Below, one piece after another: positions 18,290-29,199 of a stretch of 64,000 nucleotides of DNA. Position numbers and translations under genes: made by a program. The stretch covers positions 2,027,001-2,091,000 of the forward strand of contig NZ_CP115917.1 in NCBI RefSeq assembly GCF_027941775.1, written 5' to 3'. This stretch comes from Tenacibaculum pacificus (lineage in GTDB: Bacteria > Bacteroidota > Bacteroidia > Flavobacteriales > Flavobacteriaceae). Within the stretch, counting starts at the first letter, position 1. Each line of letters begins with the position of its first letter. The notes beneath the pieces are model-generated. The model was not told the origin of the DNA. It saw nothing but the letters and a program-made list of their open reading frames with translations, and made no database searches.

Positions 18290-19634
18290 AATTCTTAACT
18301 TCATCAAAATCTAATCCTCCGTAATTACCAGAACTCATTAATAATAAAGCTGTATTTTCTAAATTTTGATTAAATAAAAATTCTTTAAAATCTGCTGGAT
18401 TTGTATAAATAATTAAATCATCACGTTCAAAAGAAGTTGCTATTTGTTGTTCAGTAACTTCTTTTAATTGTTTTATTTTTACTGCATCTGGAGAATAAAA
18501 AACAACTGCTTTATCAGCTTTAGCTAATGCTCCTTTATACTCTTTTAAAAATTCTGCGTTTAAGCTAGAATACGTATGTAATTCTAAACACGCTAAAACA
18601 GTACGTTCTTTATATTGATTTTTGACAGCTGTTGTAGTCGCTTTTACTTTACTTGGGCTGTGAGCAAAATCTTTAAAAATTACCGAACTTTTATTTTCTG
18701 CAACTTTTTCTAAACGCTTACTTGCTCCTTTAAAACTAGCAATTGCTTCATAAAATTCATCTTCATCAATTCCCATATGCTGACAAATCCACTTTGCTCC
18801 TGCTATATTTTGTAAATTATGTTTTCCAAAAACTTCTAAAGGCAAATCTCCATCTGAAGTATCAATATAAGTAACTCCATTATCAATAAAATATTCAGGT
18901 GTTTGATATGGATATTTTTTTATCGGATTAGTAGAATTTTCTACAATATCTTTTAAAACAGCATCTTCTTCATTATACACCATCATTCCGCCATTTATTA
19001 GCGAATCTGTAAAAATTTTAAACTGCTCATTATAGTTTTCAATAGTTGGAAACACGTTAATATGATCCCAAGCAATACCGCTTAACAATGCAATATTTGG
19101 TTTATATAAATGAAATTTCGGACGCATATCTATTGGCGAACTTAAATACTCATCACCTTCTAAAACAATAAAATCATTTTCTTCGGTTAAATGAACCATG
19201 GTTTCAAAACCATCTAACTGCGCTCCTACCATGTAATCTACTTCTCTTTCATGATAATTCATCACATGTAAAATCATCGAAGTAATGGTTGTTTTTCCGT
19301 GAGAACCACCAATAACTACACGAGTTTTGTCTTTTGATTGCTCATATAAAAATTCTGGATAAGAATAAATTTTAACACCTAATTCTTGTGCTTTTAACAA
19401 TTCTGGATTGTCTTTTTTGGCGTGCATCCCTAAAATTATAGCATCTAAATCAGTGGTTATCTTTTCAGAAAACCAACCAAATTCATTTGGTAATAATCCA
19501 TATTTTTCTAAACGAGCTTTAGATGGATTATGAATTGTATCGTCACTTCCTGTTATGATGTCTCCTTTTTGATGTAACGCAATTGCTAAATTATGCATTG
19601 CACTTCCGCCGATTGCTATAAAATGTACTTTCAT
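18282..19634 (-). CDS. mpl: UDP-N-acetylmuramate:L-Ala-gamma-D-Glu-meso-DAP ligase
   Basis: A 450-residue Mur ligase that re-attaches recycled cell-wall tripeptide to UDP-MurNAc. The N-terminal IAIGGSAMHNLA Rossmann motif, the P-loop GGSHGKTTITSM at about residues 108-119, and FKDFAHSPSKVKATT in the C-terminal domain are characteristic of Mpl. The length agrees with the family. It is expressed from a separate minus-strand promoter region that also contains repeat copy B, which would lie in its 5' region if transcribed from far enough upstream. Confidence 0.92.
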   Translation of the reverse strand: MKVHFIAIGGSAMHNLAIALHQKGDIITGSDDTIHNPSKARLEKYGLLPNEFGWFSEKITTDLDAIILGMHAKKDNPELLKAQELGVKIYSYPEFLYEQSKDKTRVVIGGSHGKTTITSMILHVMNYHEREVDYMVGAQLDGFETMVHLTEENDFIVLEGDEYLSSPIDMRPKFHLYKPNIALLSGIAWDHINVFPTIENYNEQFKIFTDSLINGGMMVYNEEDAVLKDIVENSTNPIKKYPYQTPEYFIDNGVTYIDTSDGDLPLEVFGKHNLQNIAGAKWICQHMGIDEDEFYEAIASFKGASKRLEKVAENKSSVIFKDFAHSPSKVKATTTAVKNQYKERTVLACLELHTYSSLNAEFLKEYKGALAKADKAVVFYSPDAVKIKQLKEVTEQQIATSFERDDLIIYTNPADFKEFLFNQNLENTALLLMSSGNYGGLDFDEVKNFI

Positions 19635-19707
19635 TTAAATATTCTAAATTTTATGTAAAGATAATAAACTATGAAAATTCGTTCGTACTATTTCAAAATA
19701 ATAATTT

Positions 19708-19803
19708 GAAGCTATTTCCCGCTTTCCGCACTCGCTCTTTTTATTTTTTTAAAAAGGAAAAAAACAAAAAGGAGCTCAAACAATTGCTACAATCGGGGCT
19801 AGG
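19708..19803 (-). repeat. Intergenic structured repeat, copy B
   Basis: Same element as at 7194, here in the opposite direction and in the 381-base divergent gap between mpl and the alpha-2-macroglobulin gene. On its sense (minus) strand the A/T stem again has a G opposite T. One arm end reads GTAGC instead of GAAGC. The rest of the gap (19804-20015) holds only A+T-rich promoter-like sequence. Confidence 0.85.
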
Positions 19804-20015
19804 AATTTTTACTACTTTTCAATGTATTTTAACAACCTTATTATAGAAATTAGCAATACTTTAATAAAAAACCAAAATAATTGGCTCGTTTTTTGTTTGG
19901 ATAGACTTACCAAATAATTACAATAGTTTCACTATTATTAATTACCTTTAAAGCTAGACTAAATTAAAGAACAATATTAATTTACTTGTACTTTAAATAC
20001 TATAAAACATCCGTT

Positions 20016-23000
20016 ATGAAAAAAGTCACAACACTGTTATTTATGATTACATTTTTTGCTACCACACTAAACGCTCAAGAAAATTACGAAGGTCTTTGGG
20101 AACAGGTACAGAAATTTGAAAATGAAAATTTACCAAAATCAGCTTTAAAAATAGTAGAAACTATTTACGCTAAAGCGGATGTTTCTAAAAATTCGCCACA
20201 AATTATTAAAGCACTTTTTTATAAAAGTAAATTTTCGTTGACTTTAGAAGAAGATGCGCAATTAAAAATTATCAATCAGTTTAAAATACATATTGATAAA
20301 AGCTCATTTCCTACCAAAAATGTATTAGAAAATGTATTGGCAAATTTATATTGGCAATATTTTAATCAAAATAAATGGAAATTTTATAACAGAACAAAAA
20401 CAAGTGAAAAAGTTGATAATATCGATTTTAGAACTTGGGATTTAGATACACTTTTTGCTGAAATTCACACCTATTATCAAAAATCATTAGAAAATAAAAC
20501 AGCCTTACAACAAACCGATATTCGTGAGTTTAAAGATATTTTATACATTGTGCAAGGTTCAAAAGAATATCGCCCTAGCCTATTTGATTTTTTAGCACAT
20601 AACGCTCTTGATTTTTATAAAACATCAGAAACAAACATTACAAAACCAAATTATCAGTTTAAAATTGATAATTCTGAATTAATAGGAACTGCAAAAAAAT
20701 TCACTAAAATAAAATTAGTTACAAAAGATGCAATATCGCTTCAATTTAATGCATTAAAAATTTATCAAGAATTAATTAATTTTCATCTAAAAAACAAAAA
20801 TTTAAAAGCCTTAGCTACGGTAGATTTAGAGCGTTTAAATTTTGTAAATAATCATGCTATTTTTAATGATAAACAAAATTTATTTTTACAAACATTAAAA
20901 TCATCCGAAGAAAAACAGCAAAAAAATGCTATTTCAGGATTGTATAGTCATCAAATTGCAGAAGTTTACAGACAACAAGCAAATAGTTATCAACCTAATA
21001 AAAATGAAGATTTCCGTTTTAAAAATAAAGAAGCATTAGTTATTTGTGATGCTGTAATTGCGAAATTTCCGAAGAGTGTCGCATCAGAAAAATGTAAAGC
21101 TTTAAAAGGACAAATAACAAACAAATCACTGTCACTTTTATCAGAAAAATTTAGTCCTATAAATACAGCTTCTCGCTTATTACTTACTTACAATAATATT
21201 GATAAACTTTATTTTACCGCTTATAAAATTGACAAAAAGAAAATAACGGAATTAAACAATATTTACAAAGAAGAAGAGCGAATCAATTTTATTAAAAAAC
21301 TGAATAAAGTAACTTCTTGGAATACTAAATTAAGAAATGAATTCGATTACAAACAGCATACTACAGAAGTAATTGTTCCGAAATTTACGCAAGATAATTA
21401 TTTAATTGTAGCTCATTGAAAATAGTATTTTAAATACCGATACTTTATATGCTACAGCAAATATTCAAGTAAGTAACTTAGTGTTAATTGAAAATACGGA
21501 TAACAATATAACAAAGTATCAAGTTGTAAATAGAAATACAGGAAAACCAATTGAAAATACCCAATTATTATTACAAAATAATGAACGTAGAGGTGAAAAA
21601 AAATTACATAAAAAATTAATTACAGATAAAAATGGTTTTGCAACTTATATAAGCAATGATAGATATTATAATGTATCAATAACGGTTACATCGAAAAATG
21701 ATACCGCTATTTTTGGCAATTACTACTTATATAAACAATGAAAAAAATACGGTAAAAAAGAACAAAGAAAGTATTACAATAAAACCATTTATTTTTACTG
21801 ATAGAAGTATTTATAGACCAGGGCAAACGGTTTATTTTAAAACAATTTTAATTCAAAAGAAAGGAGAAAAAAACACCTCTTTTTCAAATTCATATATTGA
21901 AGTAACATTAAATGATATAAACGGACAAAAAGTAAAAACCTTAGATTTAAAACTAAATGAATTTGGTTCGGCATCTGGTGAAATTATATTACCAAATACA
22001 GGTTTAACAGGTGAATATAATTTTTCTATTCGTAAAAATTCAAAAGAAAAAAACAGTCTTATAAACGGTATTCCTTTTTACTTTGAACAAGAAAATAATA
22101 TCAATACTATTTCAGTTGAAGAATACAAACGTCCAAAATTTGAAACTGATTTTAATCCAGTTACCGAAACTTTTAAAGTAAATGATATTATTACCGTAAA
22201 CGGATTTGCAAAAGCTTTTTCAGGTGCAAATGTTACCGATGCTAAAGTTGTATATCGTGTACATAGAAAAGTACAGTATCCGAGTTGGTGGTATTGGCGT
22301 GGTGCTAATTCATCCGTAGAAGCTCAAGAAATTACACACGGAGAAACAGTTACAGATGTATCAGGTAATTTTTCAATTCAATTTAAAGCGATACCTGACC
22401 AAAGTGTAAACAAAGAAAGTCTGCCTGTTTTTAATTACGAAATTACCGCAGATATTACCGATGTAAACGGAGAAACACGAAGCACAACCACTATTGTAAA
22501 TGTTGGATATCATGCTTTATTGGCTTCTTTACAAATTAATTCGATGCTTAATAAAGACGAAAAACAGCACGAAATAACTATTACAACCAACAATTTAAAC
22601 GGACAATTTACACCTAGTAAAGGAACTGTAAAAATTTACAAGCTTCAAGCACCTAAAAACCCGTTGCGTAAAAGACCTTGGAATACGCCTGATTATCAAG
22701 ATATTTCTGAAAATGAATTCAATAAATTATTTCCGCATGATGCCTATTCTAAAGAAGAAATAAATCAAACTACTTGGAAAAAAGGTGCGCTTGTTTTTGA
22801 AGAATCTTTTGATACACAAAAATCAACAGCACTTATTTTAAATCATCTTAAAAATTGGACTTCAGGAGCATATATTGCTGTTTTAAATACGACAGATAAA
22901 TTTAATCAAAAAGTAACAGACAAAGCACATTTTAATATTACGAGTACATCCGAAGAAAAAGTAGCTGATAATCAATTGTTTTTTATCAAAACAGATAAAA

Positions 23001-26000
23001 AAATGTATAATATTGATGAAACTGTTTGCGTACAAATTGGCTCGGCATCAAAAGATATGACTGTAATTGTTGAAATTGAAAAAGATTATAAAACGATTGA
23101 CACTAAATTTATTCATCTAAATAATGAAATAAAAAACATTGAAATCCCTGTTAATAAAGAGGATGTTAAAGGTTTTGCTATCAAATATTATTTTGTAAAT
23201 TATAATTCTTTTGATACTGGATTATTAAATATTTCAGTAGAAAATCAACAAGAAAATATCAGTATTGAAACCAATACTTTTAGAGATAAATTACAACCTG
23301 GAACTACCGAAAAATGGAGTTTCACTATTAAAAATGATAAGAAAAACAAAGTAACTGCTGAAGTTTTAGCAAGTATGTACGATGCTTCTTTAGATGAATT
23401 TAAATCTCATAATTGGTCATTTAACCCAATAAGAACAGCTACTTATTATTCTCGTGGAAATTCGTCAAGTGCGTATCATAGTTTTGGAAACGAGCATTTT
23501 CGAGTTTTTAATAGACAGTATTCAAATAGTTATTCAAATCAACAATATGATAAACTAAAATGGTTTGGATTCAGATTTGGTGAAGATTATCGTCGTAGAA
23601 CGATGATGAGTAAAAATAGTAGTCGAGGAATGAACATGGATATTTCTGAAAGTGGAGCTATTCAAGAAGAAGAAGAATTAGTTGAAGAAACTGTTATTGA
23701 ATCAACTGAAACAGATGAAAGTGAACTAACAGAAATTGAAGATAGTTCTTTTTCTAAAAACAAATCTGATGTAAATGACAAACCAAAAAACACCTCTTTA
23801 AAAGGCATTAAAATCCGTAAAAACCTGCAAGAAACGGCTTTCTTTTATCCGCATTTAACTACTGATAAAAAAGGAAACATCTCTTTTCGTTTTACAACTC
23901 CTGAGGCGTTAACCAAATGGAAATTGCAATTATTAGCACATACAAAAGAAGCTTTATCGGCTACTAAAACACTTACAACCGTAACTCAAAAAGAATTAAT
24001 GATTACACCAAATGCGCCACGATTTTTAAGAGAAGGTGACAACATAACTTTGAGTGCTAAAATTTCGAATTTATCCGAAGAAAACCTAGCAGGAATTTCT
24101 CAATTAATTTTAACGGATGCCATTACAGGAAAAGAAATTAATTTGTTAGATAATTCAACAAAAAATCAAAGTTTTAGTGTAAATTCAAAAGGAAATACTA
24201 GTGTTTCTTGGAACTTAGCTATTCCTGATGACATCCAAGCTGTTCAATATAAAATTGTAGCAAAGGCTGACAATTTTTCTGATGGTGAACAAAATGTGTT
24301 ACCTGTTTTATCGAACAGAATGTTGGTTACCGAAACCTTGCCGATGTGGGTCGGTTCGAATCAAACAAAAACTTTTACGCTTGATAAATTGAAAAACAAT
24401 ACTTCTACAAGTTTAAAACATCATAAATTAACTTTAGAAATAACCTCAAATCCTGCGTGGTATGCGGTGCAAGCTTTGCCGTATTTAATGGAATATCCGT
24501 ATGAATGTAGCGAACAAACTTTTGTACGTTATTACGCAAATACCTTGGCTAGTTTTATCGCAAATTCAAATCCGAAGATTCAAGAAGTATTTAAGCAATG
24601 GAAATCGAGCGATGCGTTGTTATCAAATCTTGAAAAAAATCAAGAGTTAAAATCATTGATAATTCAAGAAACCCCTTGGCTTCGTGATGCGCAATCGGAA
24701 ACCGAACAAAAGAAACGTATTGCTTTATTATTCGATTTGAATAAAATGAAAAATGAGCAAGAAAATGCAATCAATAAGCTTCAAAATATGCAAATGAGTA
24801 ACGGAGGTTTTCCTTGGTTTAAAGGTGGAAATTATCCAAATACTTATATTACGCAGCATATTGCAAGCGGATTCGGACATTTAAAAAAATTAGGTGTATC
24901 TAATTTTGATAACAAAATAACACAAGTTTTAGAAAAAGCAGTTCGTTTTTTAGATGCTGAAATAGCAATTCAATACGATAATTTACTAAAAGAAGCGGCA
25001 AGAATAAAAGCCAAAAAAGGACAAAGTGCTTCTGAAGAATATCTAAAGAAAAATCATTTAAGTTATGCAACTATTCAATATTTATATATGCGTAGTTTTT
25101 ATCCTGAAATTGATGTTGCTTCTAAAACCAAAACAGCAATTTCGTATTATAAAAAGCAATCTGCTACTTTTTGGAAAGATTACAATTTATACGCACAAGG
25201 GCAAATTAGTTTAATTCAATTTAGAAATGATAACAAAATTCTTGCTTCTAAAATTTTAAAATCATTAAAAGAAAATAGTATTACTTCGGATGAATTAGGA
25301 ATGTATTGGAAAAGTAATATTGCAGGATATTATAGTTATCAAGCACCAATTGAAACACAATCTTTGTTAATTGAAGCTTTTTCTGAAATTGAAAACGATA
25401 CAAAAACAGTTGATAACTTAAAAATATGGTTACTTAAAAACAAGCAAACAAATCGTTGGAAAACTACCAAAGCAACTACCGAAGCCGTTTACGCCTTACT
25501 TTTACAAGGTAGCGACTGGCTTTCAATTACCGATATGGTAGATGTGAAAATTGGAAACAATAAAATTGAAGCATCAAAACTAGAAAATGTAAAAGTAGAA
25601 GCTGGTACAGGATATTTTAAAACATCGTGGAATGGCAACGAAATTACACCAAATATGAGCGAAGTTACTATTTCTAAAAAAGGAAAAGGTATTGCTTGGG
25701 GAGGTTTATATTGGCAGTATTTTGAGGATTTAGATAAAATTACATCGGCAGAAACTCCGTTGAAATTACGTAAAAACCTATTTAAAAAAATAACTTCGGA
25801 TACTGGTAAAGAACTAATTAAAATAACCGATAAAACAAACTTAAAAGTTGGCGATTTAATTACCGTAAGAATCGAATTACGCTCTGATAGAAACATGGAA
25901 TTTGTACATATGAAAGATATGAGAGCTTCAGGAGTTGAACCAATAAATGTACTTTCGCAATATAAATCACAAGATAATTTATATTATTATGAAGCTACAA

Positions 26001-26176
26001 AAGACGCTTCAACAAATTTCTTTTTCGACCGTTTACCAAAAGGTGTTTTTGTTTTCGAATATGATGTTCGTGTAAATAATGCTGGTAATTTCAGTAACGG
26101 AATTACAACCATACAAAATATGTATGCACCAGAATTTAGTAGTCATTCAAAAGGAGAAAGAATTATTATAAAATAG
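20016..26176 (+). pseudogene. Alpha-2-macroglobulin family protein, broken by two frameshifts
   Basis: A large envelope protein of about 2050 residues read in three frames: 20016-21419, about 21418-21741 and about 21740-26176. The ATG at 20016 gives a signal peptide (MKKVTTLLFMITFFATTLNA). Frame 1 stops at TGA 21417, and skipping one base continues as ENSILNTDTLYAT. Frame 2 stops at TGA 21739, and skipping one base continues as EKNTVKKN and then FTDRSIYRPGQTVYFK, the MG2 start typical of the family. The A2M thioester motif C-S-E-Q is intact (codons at 24506-24517). Such proteins trap proteases. Everything else looks full length, so two single-base insertions, real or from sequencing, explain the break. 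Confidence 0.85.
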
Positions 26177-26227
26177 TTTGGCATCTAAATTGTAGGAAGA
26201 ATACGTATTATTAAAATTTAAAAATCA

Positions 26228-26725
26228 TTGAAAAAATTATTATTAGCCATTGGCTTTTTAACATTAGGTGCTGTATCTGTAAACGCACAAGATATTTCAG
26301 AAAATGCAATTGGTATCCGTTTCGGTGATAATAGCGGATTTGGAGCAGAAATTTCATATCAAAGAAAACTAAGCGATACCAATCGATTAGAAATTGATTT
26401 AGGTCTTAGAGGCAATAATAATTATAGCGGAATGAAGGCTACAGGGCTTTATCAATGGGTTTGGCAGTTAGAAAACGACTTTAATTGGTATGCTGGTTTT
26501 GGTGGTGGATTAGGAACTTGGAAAGTAAAAGATAAAACTATTTCAGGAGTCAAAGTAAATGGTGATTCTGAAACTTATTTATTCGGAGCTGGTGTTATTG
26601 GCCTTGAATATAATTTTGATATTCCGTTAATAGTTTCTTTAGATTTTAGACCAGAACTTGGTTTTGGTAATTTTTACGAAGGTTTTAATTCAGATTTTGG
26701 ATTAAGTATTCGTTACCAATTTTAA
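26228..26725 (+). CDS. Outer-membrane beta-barrel protein
   Basis: A 165-residue exported protein. Residues 1-20 form a signal peptide (KKLLLAIGFLTLGAVSVNA) followed by alternating hydrophobic/aromatic strands (GLYQWVWQLENDFNWYAGFGGGLGTW) and an aromatic C-terminus (LSIRYQF), as in small outer-membrane barrels. The only start that includes the signal peptide is TTG at 26228; an ATG is absent. It lies 51 bases after the alpha-2-macroglobulin gene and may share its transcript. The function is unknown. Confidence 0.75.
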   Translation: MKKLLLAIGFLTLGAVSVNAQDISENAIGIRFGDNSGFGAEISYQRKLSDTNRLEIDLGLRGNNNYSGMKATGLYQWVWQLENDFNWYAGFGGGLGTWKVKDKTISGVKVNGDSETYLFGAGVIGLEYNFDIPLIVSLDFRPELGFGNFYEGFNSDFGLSIRYQF

Positions 26726-26737
26726 ATTTTTAAACAT

Positions 26738-26768
26738 AAAAAACCTCCAAATATTGGAGGTTTTTTTA
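26738..26768 (+). terminator. Rho-independent terminator after the barrel protein
   Basis: The stem AAAACCTCCAA / TTGGAGGTTTT is followed by a T run, 13 bases after the stop codon. Confidence 0.85.
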
Positions 26769-26811
26769 TTTTATGAATATCGCTTTTTTATCAAAATTCA
26801 AAAAATGATTA

Positions 26812-26897
26812 GAAGCAATTTCCCGCTTTCCGCACTCGCTTTTTTTTGAAGAAAAATCAAAAAAAGAGCTCAAACAATTGCTTCAATCGGGGCTAGG
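26812..26897 (-). repeat. Intergenic structured repeat, copy C
   Basis: The same element lies between convergent genes. Here GAAGCAATT and AATTGCTTC are perfect complements at the two ends, and the inner stem has changed to a GA / TC pairing, so both sides of the stem differ from the other copies while pairing is kept. Confidence 0.85.
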
Positions 26898-27046
26898 CAT
26901 TTGCACTATTTTGAATATTACTTTTTATCAAGAATAATTTATTTTAAGAGCCTATATAAATTTCATTTAAAAATGTTTTATAGCTAAAAAACAGAATCCG
27001 TCAAAGAGATTTTATTTTAGTTTCTCATCCTGATTTGCCGCAATTT

Positions 27047-27175
27047 TGTCAATTCGAGTAATTTTAATGACTAGAAGGAATTAAAATTGTATCGAGAATT
27101 TTATTTTGATTGATTTTGATGCTAAAAAGTTCTCAATACATTTTTTTTAAAGGAAAAAAATCACTCGAACTGACA
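27047..27175 (-). repeat. Large imperfect inverted repeat element
   Basis: A 129-base element with outer arms TGTCAATTCGAGT / ACTCGAACTGACA and inner arms GTATCGAGAA / TTCTCAATAC. One mismatch in the outer arms and the single mismatch in the inner arms become G-U pairs when read on the minus strand, which suggests an RNA structure from that strand. It fills much of the 527-base gap between convergent genes; the remainder holds the terminator, repeat copy C and no recognisable gene. Confidence 0.7.
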
Positions 27176-27252
27176 GGTTATTTCTGAATTTTTGTAATAA
27201 AATTTTATTGACCAAAATTTAAACAGGCTCTAATAATTATAAAAACACGAAG

Positions 27253-28251
27253 CTAATTTTTAATAACAACTCTTGTAGGCGTATCTTTTCCGTTAATAAT
27301 ACTTTCAGTTCCTTTAGCAACTGCTTTAATTGTTTCGGTAATTACGGTCATATTTAAGGTTTCGGCTTCATCAGAAACATTATGATAATCTTTATCAACA
27401 TCAATTGGCGTTGTAGAAAAAGTATGACTTGGCACTCCTAAACGAGCCAAAGAAGCATTATCTGATCTAAAAAATAAATTAAACTTATCATACGGGTCAG
27501 CAAATAATTGATAACCTGTACCTTTTAAATTCTTTTGAATAATCTTACCAAAATCAGAACGTTCAAAACCTGTTAACCAAGCGGTATTTTTTCCGAAACT
27601 CGGCGTTTTACCAATCATTTCTAAATTAATACCTGCTACAAATTTAGTTGCGTCAATTCCTTTTCCAAAAAATTCAGAACCAATTAAACCCATTTCTTCC
27701 GCAGTAAAACATACAAATAAAATAGTTCTTTCGTTTGTACCTTTTTTCGCAAAATATTCGGCTAATGTTAACACACCTGTAACTCCTGAAGCATCATCAT
27801 TTGCACCATTAAAAATTAAATCACCTTCTCCTACTATTTTTGCACCTAAATGGTCGTGATGTGCAGAGATAACTACAATTTCATCTTTTTTACTTTTCCC
27901 TTCTAAAACTCCAATAATATTACTCATTTTAATTCCTTTATGTATAAAATTTTGGCGATAAGTCGCTAAATTATCATAAGTTTTTAATCCAATACGCTTA
28001 AACTCATTTTCAATATAAACGGTTGCTTTCTCCATACCTACTGTTCCAGGTTTTCGACCTTGCATTTCATCCGAAGCCAATGTATATAAGTGCTTTTTAA
28101 CAACTAAAGAATCAATAACATTTCTTTTATTATTATTTTTAACTATGGTATTCACAGCTTTACTAGCATCATTTTGCACTGTTTTACAAGACAATAACAA
28201 AGCAGGTACAAATGCTGATACGTAAAGTATTCTTTTTATATTATTTTTCAT
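27253..28251 (-). CDS. M28 family zinc metallopeptidase, lipoprotein
   Basis: A 332-residue exported peptidase from the ATG at 28251 (an ATG three codons upstream is less likely). The signal ends in a lipobox (ALLLSC, acylated Cys). M28 zinc ligands are visible in order: SAHHDHLG (His, with the catalytic Asp), NGANDDASGV (bridging Asp), FTAEEMGL (Glu pair) and, near the end, the HTFSTTPIDVDKDYHNVSDE segment with the last His. It probably acts as an aminopeptidase in the periplasm or at the surface. It is monocistronic. Confidence 0.9.
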   Translation of the reverse strand: MKNNIKRILYVSAFVPALLLSCKTVQNDASKAVNTIVKNNNKRNVIDSLVVKKHLYTLASDEMQGRKPGTVGMEKATVYIENEFKRIGLKTYDNLATYRQNFIHKGIKMSNIIGVLEGKSKKDEIVVISAHHDHLGAKIVGEGDLIFNGANDDASGVTGVLTLAEYFAKKGTNERTILFVCFTAEEMGLIGSEFFGKGIDATKFVAGINLEMIGKTPSFGKNTAWLTGFERSDFGKIIQKNLKGTGYQLFADPYDKFNLFFRSDNASLARLGVPSHTFSTTPIDVDKDYHNVSDEAETLNMTVITETIKAVAKGTESIINGKDTPTRVVIKN

Positions 28252-28317
28252 CGGATACAATTTATAATATTGATTCTTATTTAATTTAAAAGGTTAAATA
28301 TAGCCAAATTAATTTCT

Positions 28318-28325
28318 TAATTTTG
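28318..28325 (+). promoter_or_regulatory. TAATTTTG promoter element of kdsA
   Basis: An exact TAnnTTTG match 16 bases upstream of the kdsA ATG, in the short divergent gap with the peptidase gene. Confidence 0.65.
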
Positions 28326-28341
28326 TTGAAAATTTACAACG

Positions 28342-29160
28342 ATGGACTTAAAACTTATTCCGAATATAAAACATACTGATGCTAACAATTTTTTCCTTTT
28401 AGCAGGTCCTTGTGCTATTGAAAGTGAAGAAATGGCAATGCAAATTGCTGAAAAAATACTTACAATTACTGATAAATTACAAATCCCTTACATTTTTAAA
28501 GGAAGTTTTAAAAAAGCAAACCGAAGTAGAATTGATAGTTTTACAGGAATTGGTGATGAAAAAGCATTAAAAATATTAAGAAAAGTTTCTGAAACGTTTA
28601 ATGTTCCTACGGTTACTGATATTCACGAAGTTTCAGATGCTTACAAAGCTGCCGAATATGTTGATGTTTTACAAATTCCTGCTTTTTTAGTACGTCAAAC
28701 TGATTTAGTGGTAGCAGCTGCCAAAACTGGTAAAGTAGTTAATTTGAAAAAAGGACAATTTATGAGTCCTGAAGCAATGCAACACGCTGTTAAAAAAGTA
28801 CACGATGCAGGAAATCAACAAGCATGGATTACCGATAGAGGAACTATGTTTGGTTATCAAGATATGATTGTTGATTTTAGAGGAATCCCAACAATGCGTG
28901 AATTTGCGCCTACTGTTTTAGATGTAACTCATTCGTTACAACAACCCAACCAAACAAGTGGTGTTACAGGTGGAAGACCAGATATGATTGAAACAATTGC
29001 AAGAGCTGGAGTTGTTAATAATGTCGATGGTTTATTTATTGAAACACATTTTGACCCTGCAAATGCAAAAAGTGACGGTGCTAATATGTTACATCTTGAT
29101 TATTTAGAAAAACTGTTAACAAACTTAGTAGCAATTAGAAAAACTGTCAATAATTTATAG
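28342..29160 (+). CDS. kdsA: 3-deoxy-8-phosphooctulonate synthase
   Basis: A 272-residue KDO-8-phosphate synthase. It condenses phosphoenolpyruvate with arabinose 5-phosphate in lipopolysaccharide core synthesis. Motifs are LAGPCAIESEEMAM, FKGSFKKANRSR, GTMFGYQDMIVDFR and THSLQQPN, as in the family. The FGYQDMIVD version lacks the Cys of the metal-dependent class (Asn/Asp-type sequence), though I cannot fix the class without an alignment. The gene after it starts 39 bases downstream on the same strand. Confidence 0.96.
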   Translation: MDLKLIPNIKHTDANNFFLLAGPCAIESEEMAMQIAEKILTITDKLQIPYIFKGSFKKANRSRIDSFTGIGDEKALKILRKVSETFNVPTVTDIHEVSDAYKAAEYVDVLQIPAFLVRQTDLVVAAAKTGKVVNLKKGQFMSPEAMQHAVKKVHDAGNQQAWITDRGTMFGYQDMIVDFRGIPTMREFAPTVLDVTHSLQQPNQTSGVTGGRPDMIETIARAGVVNNVDGLFIETHFDPANAKSDGANMLHLDYLEKLLTNLVAIRKTVNNL

Positions 29161-29199
29161 GCACAATTTTTGATAAATAAAGTTGTTTTAAACTCTTAT

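Noticed and set aside
25489..25896. 135-codon minus-strand frame inside the alpha-2-macroglobulin gene.
   Set aside because: Antisense shadow. The plus-strand sequence matches the family throughout.
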